Assembly (NCBI GenBank): GCA_041391425.1
Contig: JAWKNZ010000005.1
Location: 186,001 to 250,000, forward strand
Source: JAWKNZ01 sp041391425
GTDB taxonomy: Bacteria > Bdellovibrionota_B > Oligoflexia > Oligoflexales > JAWKNZ01
Reading direction: 5' to 3'
DNA: 64,000 nucleotides
In this document: piece after piece, positions 27,828 through 36,608 of the stretch
How the letters are laid out: each line of letters starts with the position of its first letter
How positions within the stretch are numbered: position 1 is the first letter of the stretch
Translations under genes and position numbers: made by a program
The notes under the pieces: model-generated
What the model saw: only the letters and a program-made list of their open reading frames with translations
Databases searched by the model: none
Told to the model about the DNA's origin: nothing

Positions 27828-27907
27828 ACGTCATTTTGAGCAGAAGACGAAATAAGCTCCAGGCATATACGCAAATTGAGATGTTTCGTTTCACTCAACA
27901 TGACATC
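27828..27907. repeat. Dispersed inverted repeat of the GTCAT-TGAG-GAAACGAA family
   Basis: CGTCATTTTGAGCAGAAGAC and GTTTCGTTTCACTCAACATG are the arms of a palindrome between the convergent E2-like gene and trmD. The same unit builds the array at 9039-9865 and the core of MITE copy 2. An overlapping 76-codon open frame is not a gene. Confidence 0.7.
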
Positions 27908-27911
27908 TCCA

Positions 27912-28676
27912 TTAACGAAGTAAATCAGGGCGTGTCCTTGCCGTCAACATCTTTGACATTTCCTGACGCCAACGCTTAATTTTAGCGTGATCACCTGACA
28001 ACAAGACTTCGGGAACCGTATGACCTTCGAATGAAACAGGGCGTGTGTAGAGTGGATACTCTAGACAACCATCTAAAGCTTGCGAAAAGGAATCGACTTC
28101 GACACTTTCATGATTGCCTACAACCCCAGGAACAAGCCGTGTGATACTATCAGCAATTATTAAACAGGCAAGCTCCCCCCCACTAATAACAAAATCTCCC
28201 AATGAGTATTGCCTATGAACATAATGATCGATAATCCTTTGATCAACACCTGCAAAGCGCCCGCAAATAAAAAGTAATGGTTGAGACGCATCGTCCCCAA
28301 CCCTAAATGTATCGACTTCTTTATCAGCCGTAGACGCCTCCTGTTTTAAGTAAACAGACAATTCCATCGCTTGTTCTTGATTCCACTGCACTCCTTTTGG
28401 AGAAGTATATATAACTAATGGGCTAACACCACTTTCACTACATACATAATCAATCGCAGATTTAATTGGCTCTGGACGCATCACCATACTATCTCCGCCA
28501 CCATATGGATAAGCATCAACTGATCCATGCTTATCAACGGCAAAATCTCTAAGGTCTATAACATGAATATCAATAATGCCCTTATCTATCGCTGATTTAA
28601 ATATTCCAAACTTCAGATACGAACGGATAAACTCCGGGTGGATTGTGGCAAAATAAATAGCTTTTGCTAAATTCAT
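27912..28676 (-). CDS. trmD: tRNA (guanine-N1)-methyltransferase
   Basis: TrmD methylates G37 of tRNAs to prevent frameshifting. The 254 residues show the SPOUT-family knot: YPYGGGDSMVMRPEPI, LLFICGRFAGVDQRIIDHYV and YSLGDFVISGGELACLIIADSITRLVPGVVGN. It follows rimM by 10 bases in the conserved rpsP-rimM-trmD order, but rplS, normally next, is absent; the operon ends here against a repeat and a convergent gene. Confidence 0.96.
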   Translation of the reverse strand: MNLAKAIYFATIHPEFIRSYLKFGIFKSAIDKGIIDIHVIDLRDFAVDKHGSVDAYPYGGGDSMVMRPEPIKSAIDYVCSESGVSPLVIYTSPKGVQWNQEQAMELSVYLKQEASTADKEVDTFRVGDDASQPLLFICGRFAGVDQRIIDHYVHRQYSLGDFVISGGELACLIIADSITRLVPGVVGNHESVEVDSFSQALDGCLEYPLYTRPVSFEGHTVPEVLLSGDHAKIKRWRQEMSKMLTARTRPDLLR

Positions 28677-28686
28677 AATAGTCTGA

Positions 28687-29238
28687 TCATCCTTCTAATT
28701 GCCACAAACCGTCAAAAGTATCTTTCTCCACCAAAAGATACAGATTTTTATCTGCTGCTAGAAAATCCATAACAAAATAGGTGGGCACAAAAGGGAGTTC
28801 GAGGGTCTCCCCTTTTTCGTTAGCAATACCCACGATATCACTAGCACCGTGATTATTAACAGAGCATACTTCGCCAATAATTTTGCCATTTACGTCCAGA
28901 ACGTTCTTACCAATCAAATCTTTCCATAAATATTCGGACGCCTCGTCGAAAACAAGCTCTTCAGCCAAAACCCAAACCTTCTCACCGACGTAACGCTCGA
29001 TTGCAGTCCTATCAATAAGCCCTTCAACCGTTAAGAGAGAGCGAGAGTTATGAACCTTTTGTATTAATATTCGAGCCGTATAACCAGTAGAGGGGACTTT
29101 GCCGATAGAGACCTCAGAGAAGGTCATTTGCAAGGGTTCTTCTCGTCCAGAAATATAGAAAGCCCCACGAAGACCGTAGGGCTTACCAACAATACCAATC
29201 TGTAACCATTGCTTACGTTTTAAAGAGGAGTTCATCAC
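28687..29238 (-). CDS. rimM: 16S rRNA processing protein RimM
   Basis: This 183-residue 30S maturation factor binds ribosomal protein S19. The N-terminal IGIVGKPYGLRGAFYI matches RimM, and the C-terminal PRC-barrel segment contains YLWKDLIGKNVLDVNGKIIGEV and ELPFVPTYF. It sits between rpsP and trmD as usual. Confidence 0.93.
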   Translation of the reverse strand: MMNSSLKRKQWLQIGIVGKPYGLRGAFYISGREEPLQMTFSEVSIGKVPSTGYTARILIQKVHNSRSLLTVEGLIDRTAIERYVGEKVWVLAEELVFDEASEYLWKDLIGKNVLDVNGKIIGEVCSVNNHGASDIVGIANEKGETLELPFVPTYFVMDFLAADKNLYLLVEKDTFDGLWQLEG

Positions 29239-29411
29239 ACCGACTTTACCAATGCCTTAAACCGAAAAGCTCCAACTTCAAAGCTCGAAAAAGCTGCAGA
29301 ACAAAGCCTCCCGAATTAAGCGGGTCCTAAAGCTCGCCATCATGCAGCAATAAAAGACCCTCTATCCTTCAAACTATCTTCTCAGATCTTAGAAATAGAT
29401 CTGTTTCTACC
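29239..29411 (-). other. Spacer between rpsP and rimM
   Basis: These 173 bases hold no open frame; the KH-domain gene found here in many bacteria is missing. The palindrome CAGATCT...AGATCTG at 29391-29411 sits right after the rpsP stop and may attenuate transcription or protect the mRNA end. Confidence 0.45.
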
Positions 29412-29666
29412 TTAACTACGCTTCAATTCTAATTTTTCAGCTTTAACTATCTTTTGAACAGCTGATGTCAATTGAGCACCTGTTCCATACCAATGCTGAA
29501 TTCGATCTCCCTTTAAGGAAATAACCGATGGATTATGGTTTGGATCATAATAACCAAGACGTTCCAAGTACCTTCCGTCACGAGGCATACGATGATCTGC
29601 CGCTACAATATGATAAAACGGACGATGGGTCGAACCGCGTCTTTGAAGTCTAATATGGACTGCCAT
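29412..29666 (-). CDS. rpsP: 30S ribosomal protein S16
   Basis: The 84 residues match bS16 throughout: the start MAVHIRLQRRG and the segments FYHIVAADHRMPRDGRYLE and LGYYDPNHNP. It is the first gene of rpsP-rimM-trmD, with AGGAGA upstream of the ATG. Confidence 0.97.
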   Translation of the reverse strand: MAVHIRLQRRGSTHRPFYHIVAADHRMPRDGRYLERLGYYDPNHNPSVISLKGDRIQHWYGTGAQLTSAVQKIVKAEKLELKRS

Positions 29667-30123
29667 GAACTCTCCTGATAAAAATTACATTAATATTCAA
29701 ATAGTTACAGATATTCAAACATAGCTTAAACAAATATTCCAGCTCCTAAGCCGGATAGCTATATCATATTATTTTCCTTCAACAAAGCACTTTCCTTAGA
29801 ATTCAGCTTGTCATACAGAGTATCTATCAGCAAAGCAACGGAATGGACTCTATCTATTTATAATAATGCCATTTTTTAAGGATATGAAGATAGAATCCAC
29901 TTCAGTTCACAGGCATTAAGAGTACATTCGTTAAGCAGTGTTTCCTAAATCTACGAGCAGATATTTTAAAATAGAAAGTTGTAGAAGCACGCCCAAACTT
30001 CAGGCAGTAAAAACAACTTCATATTAACTTATTAGTTGCGGTACGTTATGATCGCAAAATAGTTCGCATCGCACTTTGAGCAACAGCAAGGTAATAACAA
30101 ATAATGAAAGGTCAACTACGAAC
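29667..30123. other. Divergent intergenic region between rpsP and a CFI-box protein gene
   Basis: It is AT-rich and must hold the rpsP promoter on the minus strand and the promoter of the following plus-strand gene. I see no hairpin, RNA gene or repeat in it. Confidence 0.4.
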
Positions 30124-31509
30124 ATGGTTTACATAAAACATTTAAGTCGATTGATAGTGGCAATCTTTTTCTTATTTACCATGCCGAATTTAGCACATGC
30201 GATAGACATCACATCTATTACTGGAAGCCTTTCAACTGATCTAAAAAATGATCCCTATATCGACATTACAGTAACGATTGAAGAGATTCCAGACACTCAG
30301 AAACAATTAGGGGATGGAGAGGCAAGGCTTAGCAATCGCATTGAAATCGTTTTACCCAAATCTAGTAACACCAAAATTGCTCGCGCGGAAACTTCAACCG
30401 ATACAGACTATGACAATAAATTTTATTGGGACAAAGACAATATAGAGCCAACCATCAGTAACCAAGGGATTGACGATAATGTTTTTGTATACACGATTAG
30501 GATTAAAGAAAGTCCTGATAACGACAGCAAGACTCTTGAAAGCCTCATTGAAAAAGACAGTACTTCAGGAGAAAGTGGGATAAATGTCAAAGTGTTATAT
30601 TATTCCTATGATGGCAATGGAGGTTATTCTGGAAGCCCAAGGGACAGAACAGAGCTGATTGCCCAAATATTTGATGTACCTTCTGTCGCTCCAAGTGATT
30701 TCGACGCAGTCGGCGCTCACAAATCCGTAAACCTAACTTGGACAAAGGCTGATACAGTTCGATATACCGATGGTAACGAACGAAAGCCAGGCGGTGTATT
30801 AGAAATTATTCTAAAAAATAACAACGAAGAGATTGACCTAAGCTCCGCAGCAAAAATTTCATCAGGAGATGCCAACACAGATTCCCAAGGAACGTGCCGC
30901 TATATTCCCGATGCAAATCAAGGGGCTAACTGTATTGAATGCACTGATGATAACACATATTTAGATGCTGATGCCCTAAAGAAAATTTCCGGCGCAGAGA
31001 ACTCGCGCCTTGTGACCGATGCAGGTAAAGATAGATTCAGTGACGTAGAAGATGAACAGATTTATACAATTGCTTTACAATACAAAGACGGCACCCAACG
31101 GACAGTGTGCTTAAATGTAACAAGCAACAATAATAGAATGATGTCCGAATACTACGGCGAAGAATCCAAGTCGTCGGATCCTCGTTGTTTTATCGCAACA
31201 GCTGCCTTTGGCTCAATATTTGATAAGCGCATTGAAATTTTTCGTTGGTTCAGAGACCAAATCCTCTTACAATTTCCTTTAGGAAGGAAAGCTGTTCGTA
31301 TCTATTATAAACTAAGTCCCTCCCTTGCGGATACAATTCGAATCCAACCTTTTCTAAAAACAATTGTAAAAATTATCCTTGTGCCTATCGGATTATTTCT
31401 TAGCTTAATAAGATATTTTTATGAAGATTCTACGCTTATGTTTACAGCGATGATGCTGATCTTTTTGTTTGGGCTTAAATATAACACTAAGAGAAAAAAA
31501 CACGCATAA
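30124..31509 (+). CDS. CFI-box-CTERM domain secreted protein
   Basis: From ATG 30124 (AAAGG upstream; a TTG at 30076 is also in frame) the protein has a signal peptide (LIVAIFFLFTMPNLAHA), then a beta-rich domain of about 340 residues with a disulfide-rich patch (GTCRY...ANCIECTDD). The C terminus starts with CFIATAAFGSIFDKRIEIF and continues with FRDQILLQFPLGRKAVRIYY, SPSLADTIR and membrane segments. This tail matches the CFI-box-CTERM domain found on many secreted deltaproteobacterial proteins and is thought to be a sorting or anchoring signal. Its machinery is not known to me. Confidence 0.8.
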   Translation: MVYIKHLSRLIVAIFFLFTMPNLAHAIDITSITGSLSTDLKNDPYIDITVTIEEIPDTQKQLGDGEARLSNRIEIVLPKSSNTKIARAETSTDTDYDNKFYWDKDNIEPTISNQGIDDNVFVYTIRIKESPDNDSKTLESLIEKDSTSGESGINVKVLYYSYDGNGGYSGSPRDRTELIAQIFDVPSVAPSDFDAVGAHKSVNLTWTKADTVRYTDGNERKPGGVLEIILKNNNEEIDLSSAAKISSGDANTDSQGTCRYIPDANQGANCIECTDDNTYLDADALKKISGAENSRLVTDAGKDRFSDVEDEQIYTIALQYKDGTQRTVCLNVTSNNNRMMSEYYGEESKSSDPRCFIATAAFGSIFDKRIEIFRWFRDQILLQFPLGRKAVRIYYKLSPSLADTIRIQPFLKTIVKIILVPIGLFLSLIRYFYEDSTLMFTAMMLIFLFGLKYNTKRKKHA

Positions 31510-31546
31510 TCATGCAGAATCGGTGTGAAAGGAAAAAAACGTAAAG

Positions 31547-32239
31547 ATGACAGAAGAGCTTGCATATTCACTATTTCACGACGTTCTTCTACCCAAAATT
31601 GCGGTAGAAGACAAAAGCATGAAAACACTCTCACTACGTCGATCAATACGGCATAGTGTCAGCCCGAACTTTAAACTTGCTGATGCAACCTATGTCGTTT
31701 TCGACTTTGAGACCACAGGATTAGACTATAACCGAGATCGGATCATTGAAATTGGTGCACAAAAAATTAAAGGTAAGAAAGTAATCGGAGAAATTTCAAC
31801 TCTAATACATACCGAAATGGAGATTCCAAAAGTGGTCCAAGAATTGACTGGGATAACTCCAAATATGCTGGTAGGGCAACCTCCTATCGATGAATTTTTA
31901 CCAAAATTTTTAGACTTTATGCATGGCTCAATCTTAGTGGCACATAATGCAGAGTTCGACCTTAGTTTCCTTAGTGCTGAATGCTCGAGGCTAGGAATTG
32001 ATATAGAATGGCCTGTATTTTGTACGCTAAAACTTTCTAGAGAGTTGTTACCTGATTTAGAAAGAAAAAATCTTGATACCCTAGCTGAATTTTACAACCT
32101 GACTTTTGAGTCTCGCCACCGCTCCATTGGTGACGTCAAGGTCACTGCTTCAGTGTTGCAGGAAATGCTGAAGAACGAGGGCGACTATATGGAATACTGG
32201 CGCGACATGGAACCATTCACGGTTATATCGAAAGCTTAG
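31547..32239 (+). CDS. DnaQ-like 3'-5' exonuclease
   Basis: An RNase T/DnaQ exonuclease domain fills most of 230 residues: ExoI FDFETTGLD, ExoII HNAEFDLSFL and ExoIII HRSIGDVKVT, so all catalytic acids and the His are present (DEDDh type). About 45 N-terminal residues precede it. It could be the polymerase III epsilon subunit or a stand-alone repair exonuclease; I cannot decide without looking for a second copy. Confidence 0.85.
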   Translation: MTEELAYSLFHDVLLPKIAVEDKSMKTLSLRRSIRHSVSPNFKLADATYVVFDFETTGLDYNRDRIIEIGAQKIKGKKVIGEISTLIHTEMEIPKVVQELTGITPNMLVGQPPIDEFLPKFLDFMHGSILVAHNAEFDLSFLSAECSRLGIDIEWPVFCTLKLSRELLPDLERKNLDTLAEFYNLTFESRHRSIGDVKVTASVLQEMLKNEGDYMEYWRDMEPFTVISKA

Positions 32240-32250
32240 ATTCTAAATCA

Positions 32251-32309
32251 TTTTGGACTCGTTAAGACAGAGGGCCACATTTAAAACATTTTTGGACTCG
32301 TAAAGACAG
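32251..32309 (+). promoter_or_regulatory. Direct repeat upstream of the carboxylase operon
   Basis: TTTTGGACTCGTTAAGACAG (32251-32270) recurs at 32290-32309 with one change (19 of 20 identical), starts 39 bases apart, in the 87-base gap before the MCC-beta gene. It could be a pair of regulator sites. Confidence 0.4.
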
Positions 32310-32326
32310 GAAGAGAGATTGAATCG

Positions 32327-33931
32327 ATGAAAATAGAAAGTATGGCTGATATCACCAGCGAAGAGTTTAAAAAAAATGAAACCTACCACTTGGAGGAAAT
32401 TAATAAGCTCAGACAAAAGACTGCGGAAGCACAATTAGGTGGTGGAGAAGATGCCATAGAAAGGGAAAGTAAGAGAGGCAAACTTACAGCACGACAAAGG
32501 ATCGAAAAATTAATCGATGACGGTTCTTCCTTTTTAGAGCTTTCAACTTTAGCAGGTGATTCTCTCTATGAAGACGATGTCGCCAGTGGAGGAATTGTTA
32601 CTGGAATCGGACAGGTATCCGGACGCACCTGCCTTATCGTCGCAAACGATCAAACTGTTAAAGGGGGTACTTACTACCCAATTACAGTTAAAAAACATCT
32701 ACGAGCTCAAGAAATTGCAGAACAAAATCATCTACCCTGTATTTACTTAGTAGATTCTGGAGGCGCATTTTTACCTAAACAAGATGAAGTGTTTCCAGAT
32801 AAAGATCACTTTGGAAAAATATTCTACAACCAAGCAAGAATGAGTGCGAAAGGAATTCAACAGATCTCATCCGTCCATGGATTTTGCACAGCAGGTGGAG
32901 CATATATCCCAGCAATGTCGGACCAAAGTGTCATTGTAAAGAAAACTGGAACGATTTTCTTAGCTGGACCGCCGTTAGTAAAAGCAGCTACTGGTGAAGA
33001 GGTCAGCGCTCAAGAGCTAGGAGGTGCTGAAGTTCATACTGGTATCAGCGGAGTAGCTGACCACATGGCAGAAAATGATGAACATGCTATCTTTTTGCTA
33101 AAAGACATTGTGGCTCACTTAGGGAGGCCTAAAAAATCTCCCATAAAACTAAAAACGCCTGCTCCCCCTCACTACAAATCAGAGGAGATACTCGGGATCC
33201 TTCCAACTGAACTCAGTAAATTCTTCGACCAACGAGAAATCATAGCCCGAATTGTCGACAACTCAGAATTCTTTGAATTTAAAAAAAATTATGCGACGAC
33301 ATTGTTAACAGGATTTGCACACATCCAAGGAATACCGGTTGGTATCCTCGCGAACAACGGTGTCCTATTTTCTGAAAGTGCATTAAAAGGCACCCACTTT
33401 ATAGAGCTGTGCTGTCAAGAAAATATTCCGTTATTATTCTTGCAAAATATTACTGGCTTTATGGTTGGAAAAAAATATGAACACAATGGAATAGCAAAGG
33501 ACGGCGCTAAGCTAGTCCACGCGGTAGCAAATGCAAATGTACCTAAAATAACCGTAATAACCGGCGGGAGCTTCGGAGCAGGTAATTATGGAATGTGTGG
33601 TAGAGCATATAATCCGTCCTACTTATTTATGTGGCCTAACGCTAGGATTTCCGTAATGGGAGGAGTGCAAGCAGCTAATGTGTTAGTCACTGTCAAAGAC
33701 CAACAATTAGCAAAAAAAGGGCTAAAGCTATCCGAAGCAGAAGCTGAAAAAATGAGAATGCCAATATTAGAAAAGTACGAAAAAGAAGGATCCGCCTATT
33801 ATTCCACAGCCAGGCTATGGGATGATGGAATTATTGATCCTCGGTCAACGCGAGAAATCCTTGCTATGGCCTATGCTTCGACTCTTCATTATGATTGGGA
33901 ACAGAGTAAATTTGGTGTATTCAGAATGTAA
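32327..33931 (+). CDS. Acyl-CoA carboxylase beta subunit (methylcrotonyl/geranyl-CoA type)
   Basis: This 534-residue carboxyltransferase moves CO2 from biotin to the gamma carbon of 3-methylcrotonyl-CoA (or geranyl-CoA). Landmarks are [75 protein letters not shown] and [16 protein letters not shown]. The length and YYP/FLPxQ signatures fit MCC-beta (LiuB/AtuC) rather than propionyl-CoA carboxylase. It is the first gene of a four-gene operon with its alpha subunit at the end. Confidence 0.9.
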   Translation: MKIESMADITSEEFKKNETYHLEEINKLRQKTAEAQLGGGEDAIERESKRGKLTARQRIEKLIDDGSSFLELSTLAGDSLYEDDVASGGIVTGIGQVSGRTCLIVANDQTVKGGTYYPITVKKHLRAQEIAEQNHLPCIYLVDSGGAFLPKQDEVFPDKDHFGKIFYNQARMSAKGIQQISSVHGFCTAGGAYIPAMSDQSVIVKKTGTIFLAGPPLVKAATGEEVSAQELGGAEVHTGISGVADHMAENDEHAIFLLKDIVAHLGRPKKSPIKLKTPAPPHYKSEEILGILPTELSKFFDQREIIARIVDNSEFFEFKKNYATTLLTGFAHIQGIPVGILANNGVLFSESALKGTHFIELCCQENIPLLFLQNITGFMVGKKYEHNGIAKDGAKLVHAVANANVPKITVITGGSFGAGNYGMCGRAYNPSYLFMWPNARISVMGGVQAANVLVTVKDQQLAKKGLKLSEAEAEKMRMPILEKYEKEGSAYYSTARLWDDGIIDPRSTREILAMAYASTLHYDWEQSKFGVFRM

Positions 33932-33955
33932 GTAATAAACAAGGAGAAAAAGCAA

Positions 33956-35778
33956 ATGCCGCGCACTAAGCCGTTAAAGATAGCCAATGCTGGAGGTTAC
34001 TGGGGTGATGATCCGCATGCATTAAAACGCCAAGTTTATGGAGGCCAATTAGATTATATAAGTTTGGATTTTTTGGCTGAAGTAACTATGTCTATCATGC
34101 AAAAACAAAGAAGCCGTAATCCAAAAATGGGTTATGCCAGAGATTTTATCGGAATGTTAAAAGAAGTTCTACCAGAACTCCTCAAAAACAAGACTCGAAT
34201 TATTACTAACGCTGGTGGCATAAACCCTGAAGCTTGTGCTGAAGCTATCGAAGCACTTGCCAACAGCCTCGGACTCAAAGTAAAAATTGCTATCGTCTAC
34301 GGCGATGATATCTTACCGCACGTGCAAGAACTCGAACAAAAAGGTGCTAGTTTTACCAATATGGAAACTAACGAACAGTTTCCCTTAATACGCGATCGCC
34401 TCGAATCTGCTAATGTCTATTTTGGAGCAGCACCTGTGGTCGAAGCTTTAAAATGGGAGCCTGATATTATTATCACTGGAAGGGTTACAGATACAGGTAT
34501 CACTGTCGCACCTATGATTTATGAGTTTGGCTGGAGCTATGATGATTGGGATAAGATAGCTCACGGAATCATTGCCGGCCACATGATGGAATGCGGTTGT
34601 CAGGTTACAGGTGGAAATTTTTCTGATTGGCAAAAAGTCCCTACTTATAAGGAAATGGGATATCCAATCGCAGAGGTTTCACCTGATGGATCTTTTGTTA
34701 TTACTAAACATGAAAATACCGGCGGTTTAGTTTCAGTAGACACAGTCAGGGAACAAACATTTTACGAAATGGGAAATCCAAAAGCTTACCTTACACCTGA
34801 TGTCGTAGCAGATTTTTCAACGATAAAACTAGAGCAAGCTGGCAAAAACCGCGTTAAAGTCTTCGGTATCAAAGGGTATGAACCAACAGATTTATACAAA
34901 ATTTCAATGGCTTATCGTGATGGATATAAAGCTCAAGGCTCAATTGTCATTTCAGGACCAAATGCACGTGCAAAAGCAGAAGCCTTTGCAGATATTTTTT
35001 GGAATAGAGCTGGAGAGGATTTTTTAGAACGAGACACAGAATATTACGGCTGGAATGCTTGCCATAGATCACTTGGACATGCAGAAGATGGTAACGAAAT
35101 TCTTTGCGCTTGGGAGCAAGATCCGACGACGAAAATAAACTCAGAGCCTTTGGTAAACTAATTCCTTCATTGATACTTAGTGGCCCTCCAGGCGTTGCTG
35201 TCATAGGCGGGGTTCCAAAAGTGCAAGATGTGGTAAGTTATTGGCCAGCTTTAATGAAAAAGTCTTTAATTAATCCAAAGATTGCCCGCTATGATGGTAG
35301 ACCAAAGGATGAGCTTGAGATAACCAATTGCCAATCAGGCAACTTCCAAGCTAGTGAAGATCAGGAAATTCAGACAGCTGAAAAAGCAACAATGGCAATC
35401 ACTGAGGTTTTAAGTAAGTCACAGCAACCAAATGCTAGACCTCTATACGATATCTGCCTTGCTCGAAGTGGGGATAAAGGAGATATGGCAAATATTGGTG
35501 TTTTAGCCCGCGGTCCTAAATGTTTTGAATTCATTGAATCATTTCTCACTGCTCAAAAAGTAAAAAATTATTTTCAAGAGATTTGCTACGGCACAGTAAC
35601 ACGCTATAAAATCGAAGGTCTTCTCGGACTCAACTTTCTTCTAGATAAAAGTCTAGGTGGAGGAGGAACAAAAACTTTAAGAACGGATGCACAAGGGAAA
35701 ACTTTTTCTCAAGCTTTACTTCGTCAAAAGACAATCATTCCAGATGATGTGCTAGAGGAAGCGAGGACATCGAATTGA
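33956..35778 (+). CDS. AtuA-family (DUF1446) protein, frameshifted
   Basis: Joined across one frameshift the protein has about 607 residues, the usual length for AtuA-like proteins. The N-terminal part (NAGGYWGDDPHAL, ITNAGGINPEACA, YGDDI, GRVTDTG, HMMECGCQVTGGN) runs to 35161 in one frame. From about 35104 the second frame continues as LRLGARSDDENKLRAFGKL, ILSGPPGVAVIGG, SGDKGDMANIGV and the C-terminal domain. One extra T in the TTT at about 35101-35104 would join them as EILLRLGA. AtuA proteins accompany geranyl- or methylcrotonyl-CoA carboxylases; their role is unproven. Confidence 0.82.
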
Positions 35779-36608
35779 CCGAATTTAAAACTATTGAAAT
35801 TGAATTTGAACAAATTGATTCTGACCGCGACGATTCAATAGCATATTTACGTCTTAATCGCCCGGAAGCTGCCAATGCATTTAGTGCCAAAATGCTCGAT
35901 GAAATCCTTGTAGGCTTAAAGTTGATCCAAAGCAAAGAAAATACTCGAGTCTTAATCATTTCTGGTCGAGGTAAACATTTTTCCGCAGGTGCAGACTTGA
36001 ATTGGATGAAGCAGTCTGCAAACCTCACTTTTGAAGAAAATATTACCGATGCAAGTAAATTAAAACAAATGTTTGAAAGCTTATACCATTTGAGTATCCC
36101 TACAATCGCGGTCGTTTCAGGATGTGCATTTGGAGGTGCTGTAGGATTAGCTGCATGTTGCGACTACGCATTTGCATATGATACGGCAAAATTTTGTTTA
36201 AGTGAGACCAGATTAGGACTAATACCGGCGGTTATTTTACCATATTTATCAAGAAAAATTCCCTCAGGACAATTGAGACGTTTAGGATTGACAGCTCAAG
36301 TATTTTCAGGTGAACAGGCGAAACACTATGGTTTAATTGAAGAAGTTATAACCACAGATACAGTTAGTAGTGCGCTAAAATCCGAATTAAATTCTTTACT
36401 TTCTTGTGGCCCGAAAGCATTAGCTAGCTACAAAAAACTACTCGATCAAATACAAGCAAATTCTAACAAACAAGATCAAGAAACTGTTGAAGCTATTGCT
36501 ATAGTTAGAACTGGTGACGAAGCACAGAATGGATTACAAGCTTTTTTTGATAAAAAAACTGGCCCTTGGTCAATTCAGCTGCCTAAGGATTGGAAGTTTC
36601 ATGGCTAA
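35775..36608 (+). CDS. Enoyl-CoA hydratase, methylglutaconyl-CoA hydratase-like
   Basis: This 277-residue crotonase shows GRGKHFSAGADLNWMKQSA, the form of the oxyanion-hole motif typical of methylglutaconyl-CoA hydratase (LiuC) and isohexenylglutaconyl-CoA hydratase (AtuE), plus VSGCAFGGAVGLAACCDYA and LSETRLGLIPAVI. It hydrates the product of the carboxylase encoded beside it. The TTG start overlaps the stop of the AtuA-like gene by four bases. Confidence 0.88.
   Translation: MTEFKTIEIEFEQIDSDRDDSIAYLRLNRPEAANAFSAKMLDEILVGLKLIQSKENTRVLIISGRGKHFSAGADLNWMKQSANLTFEENITDASKLKQMFESLYHLSIPTIAVVSGCAFGGAVGLAACCDYAFAYDTAKFCLSETRLGLIPAVILPYLSRKIPSGQLRRLGLTAQVFSGEQAKHYGLIEEVITTDTVSSALKSELNSLLSCGPKALASYKKLLDQIQANSNKQDQETVEAIAIVRTGDEAQNGLQAFFDKKTGPWSIQLPKDWKFHG

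Noticed and set aside
27749..27979. Plus-strand frame of 76 codons after the E2-like gene
   Set aside because: It spans a dispersed palindrome and the antisense end of trmD.
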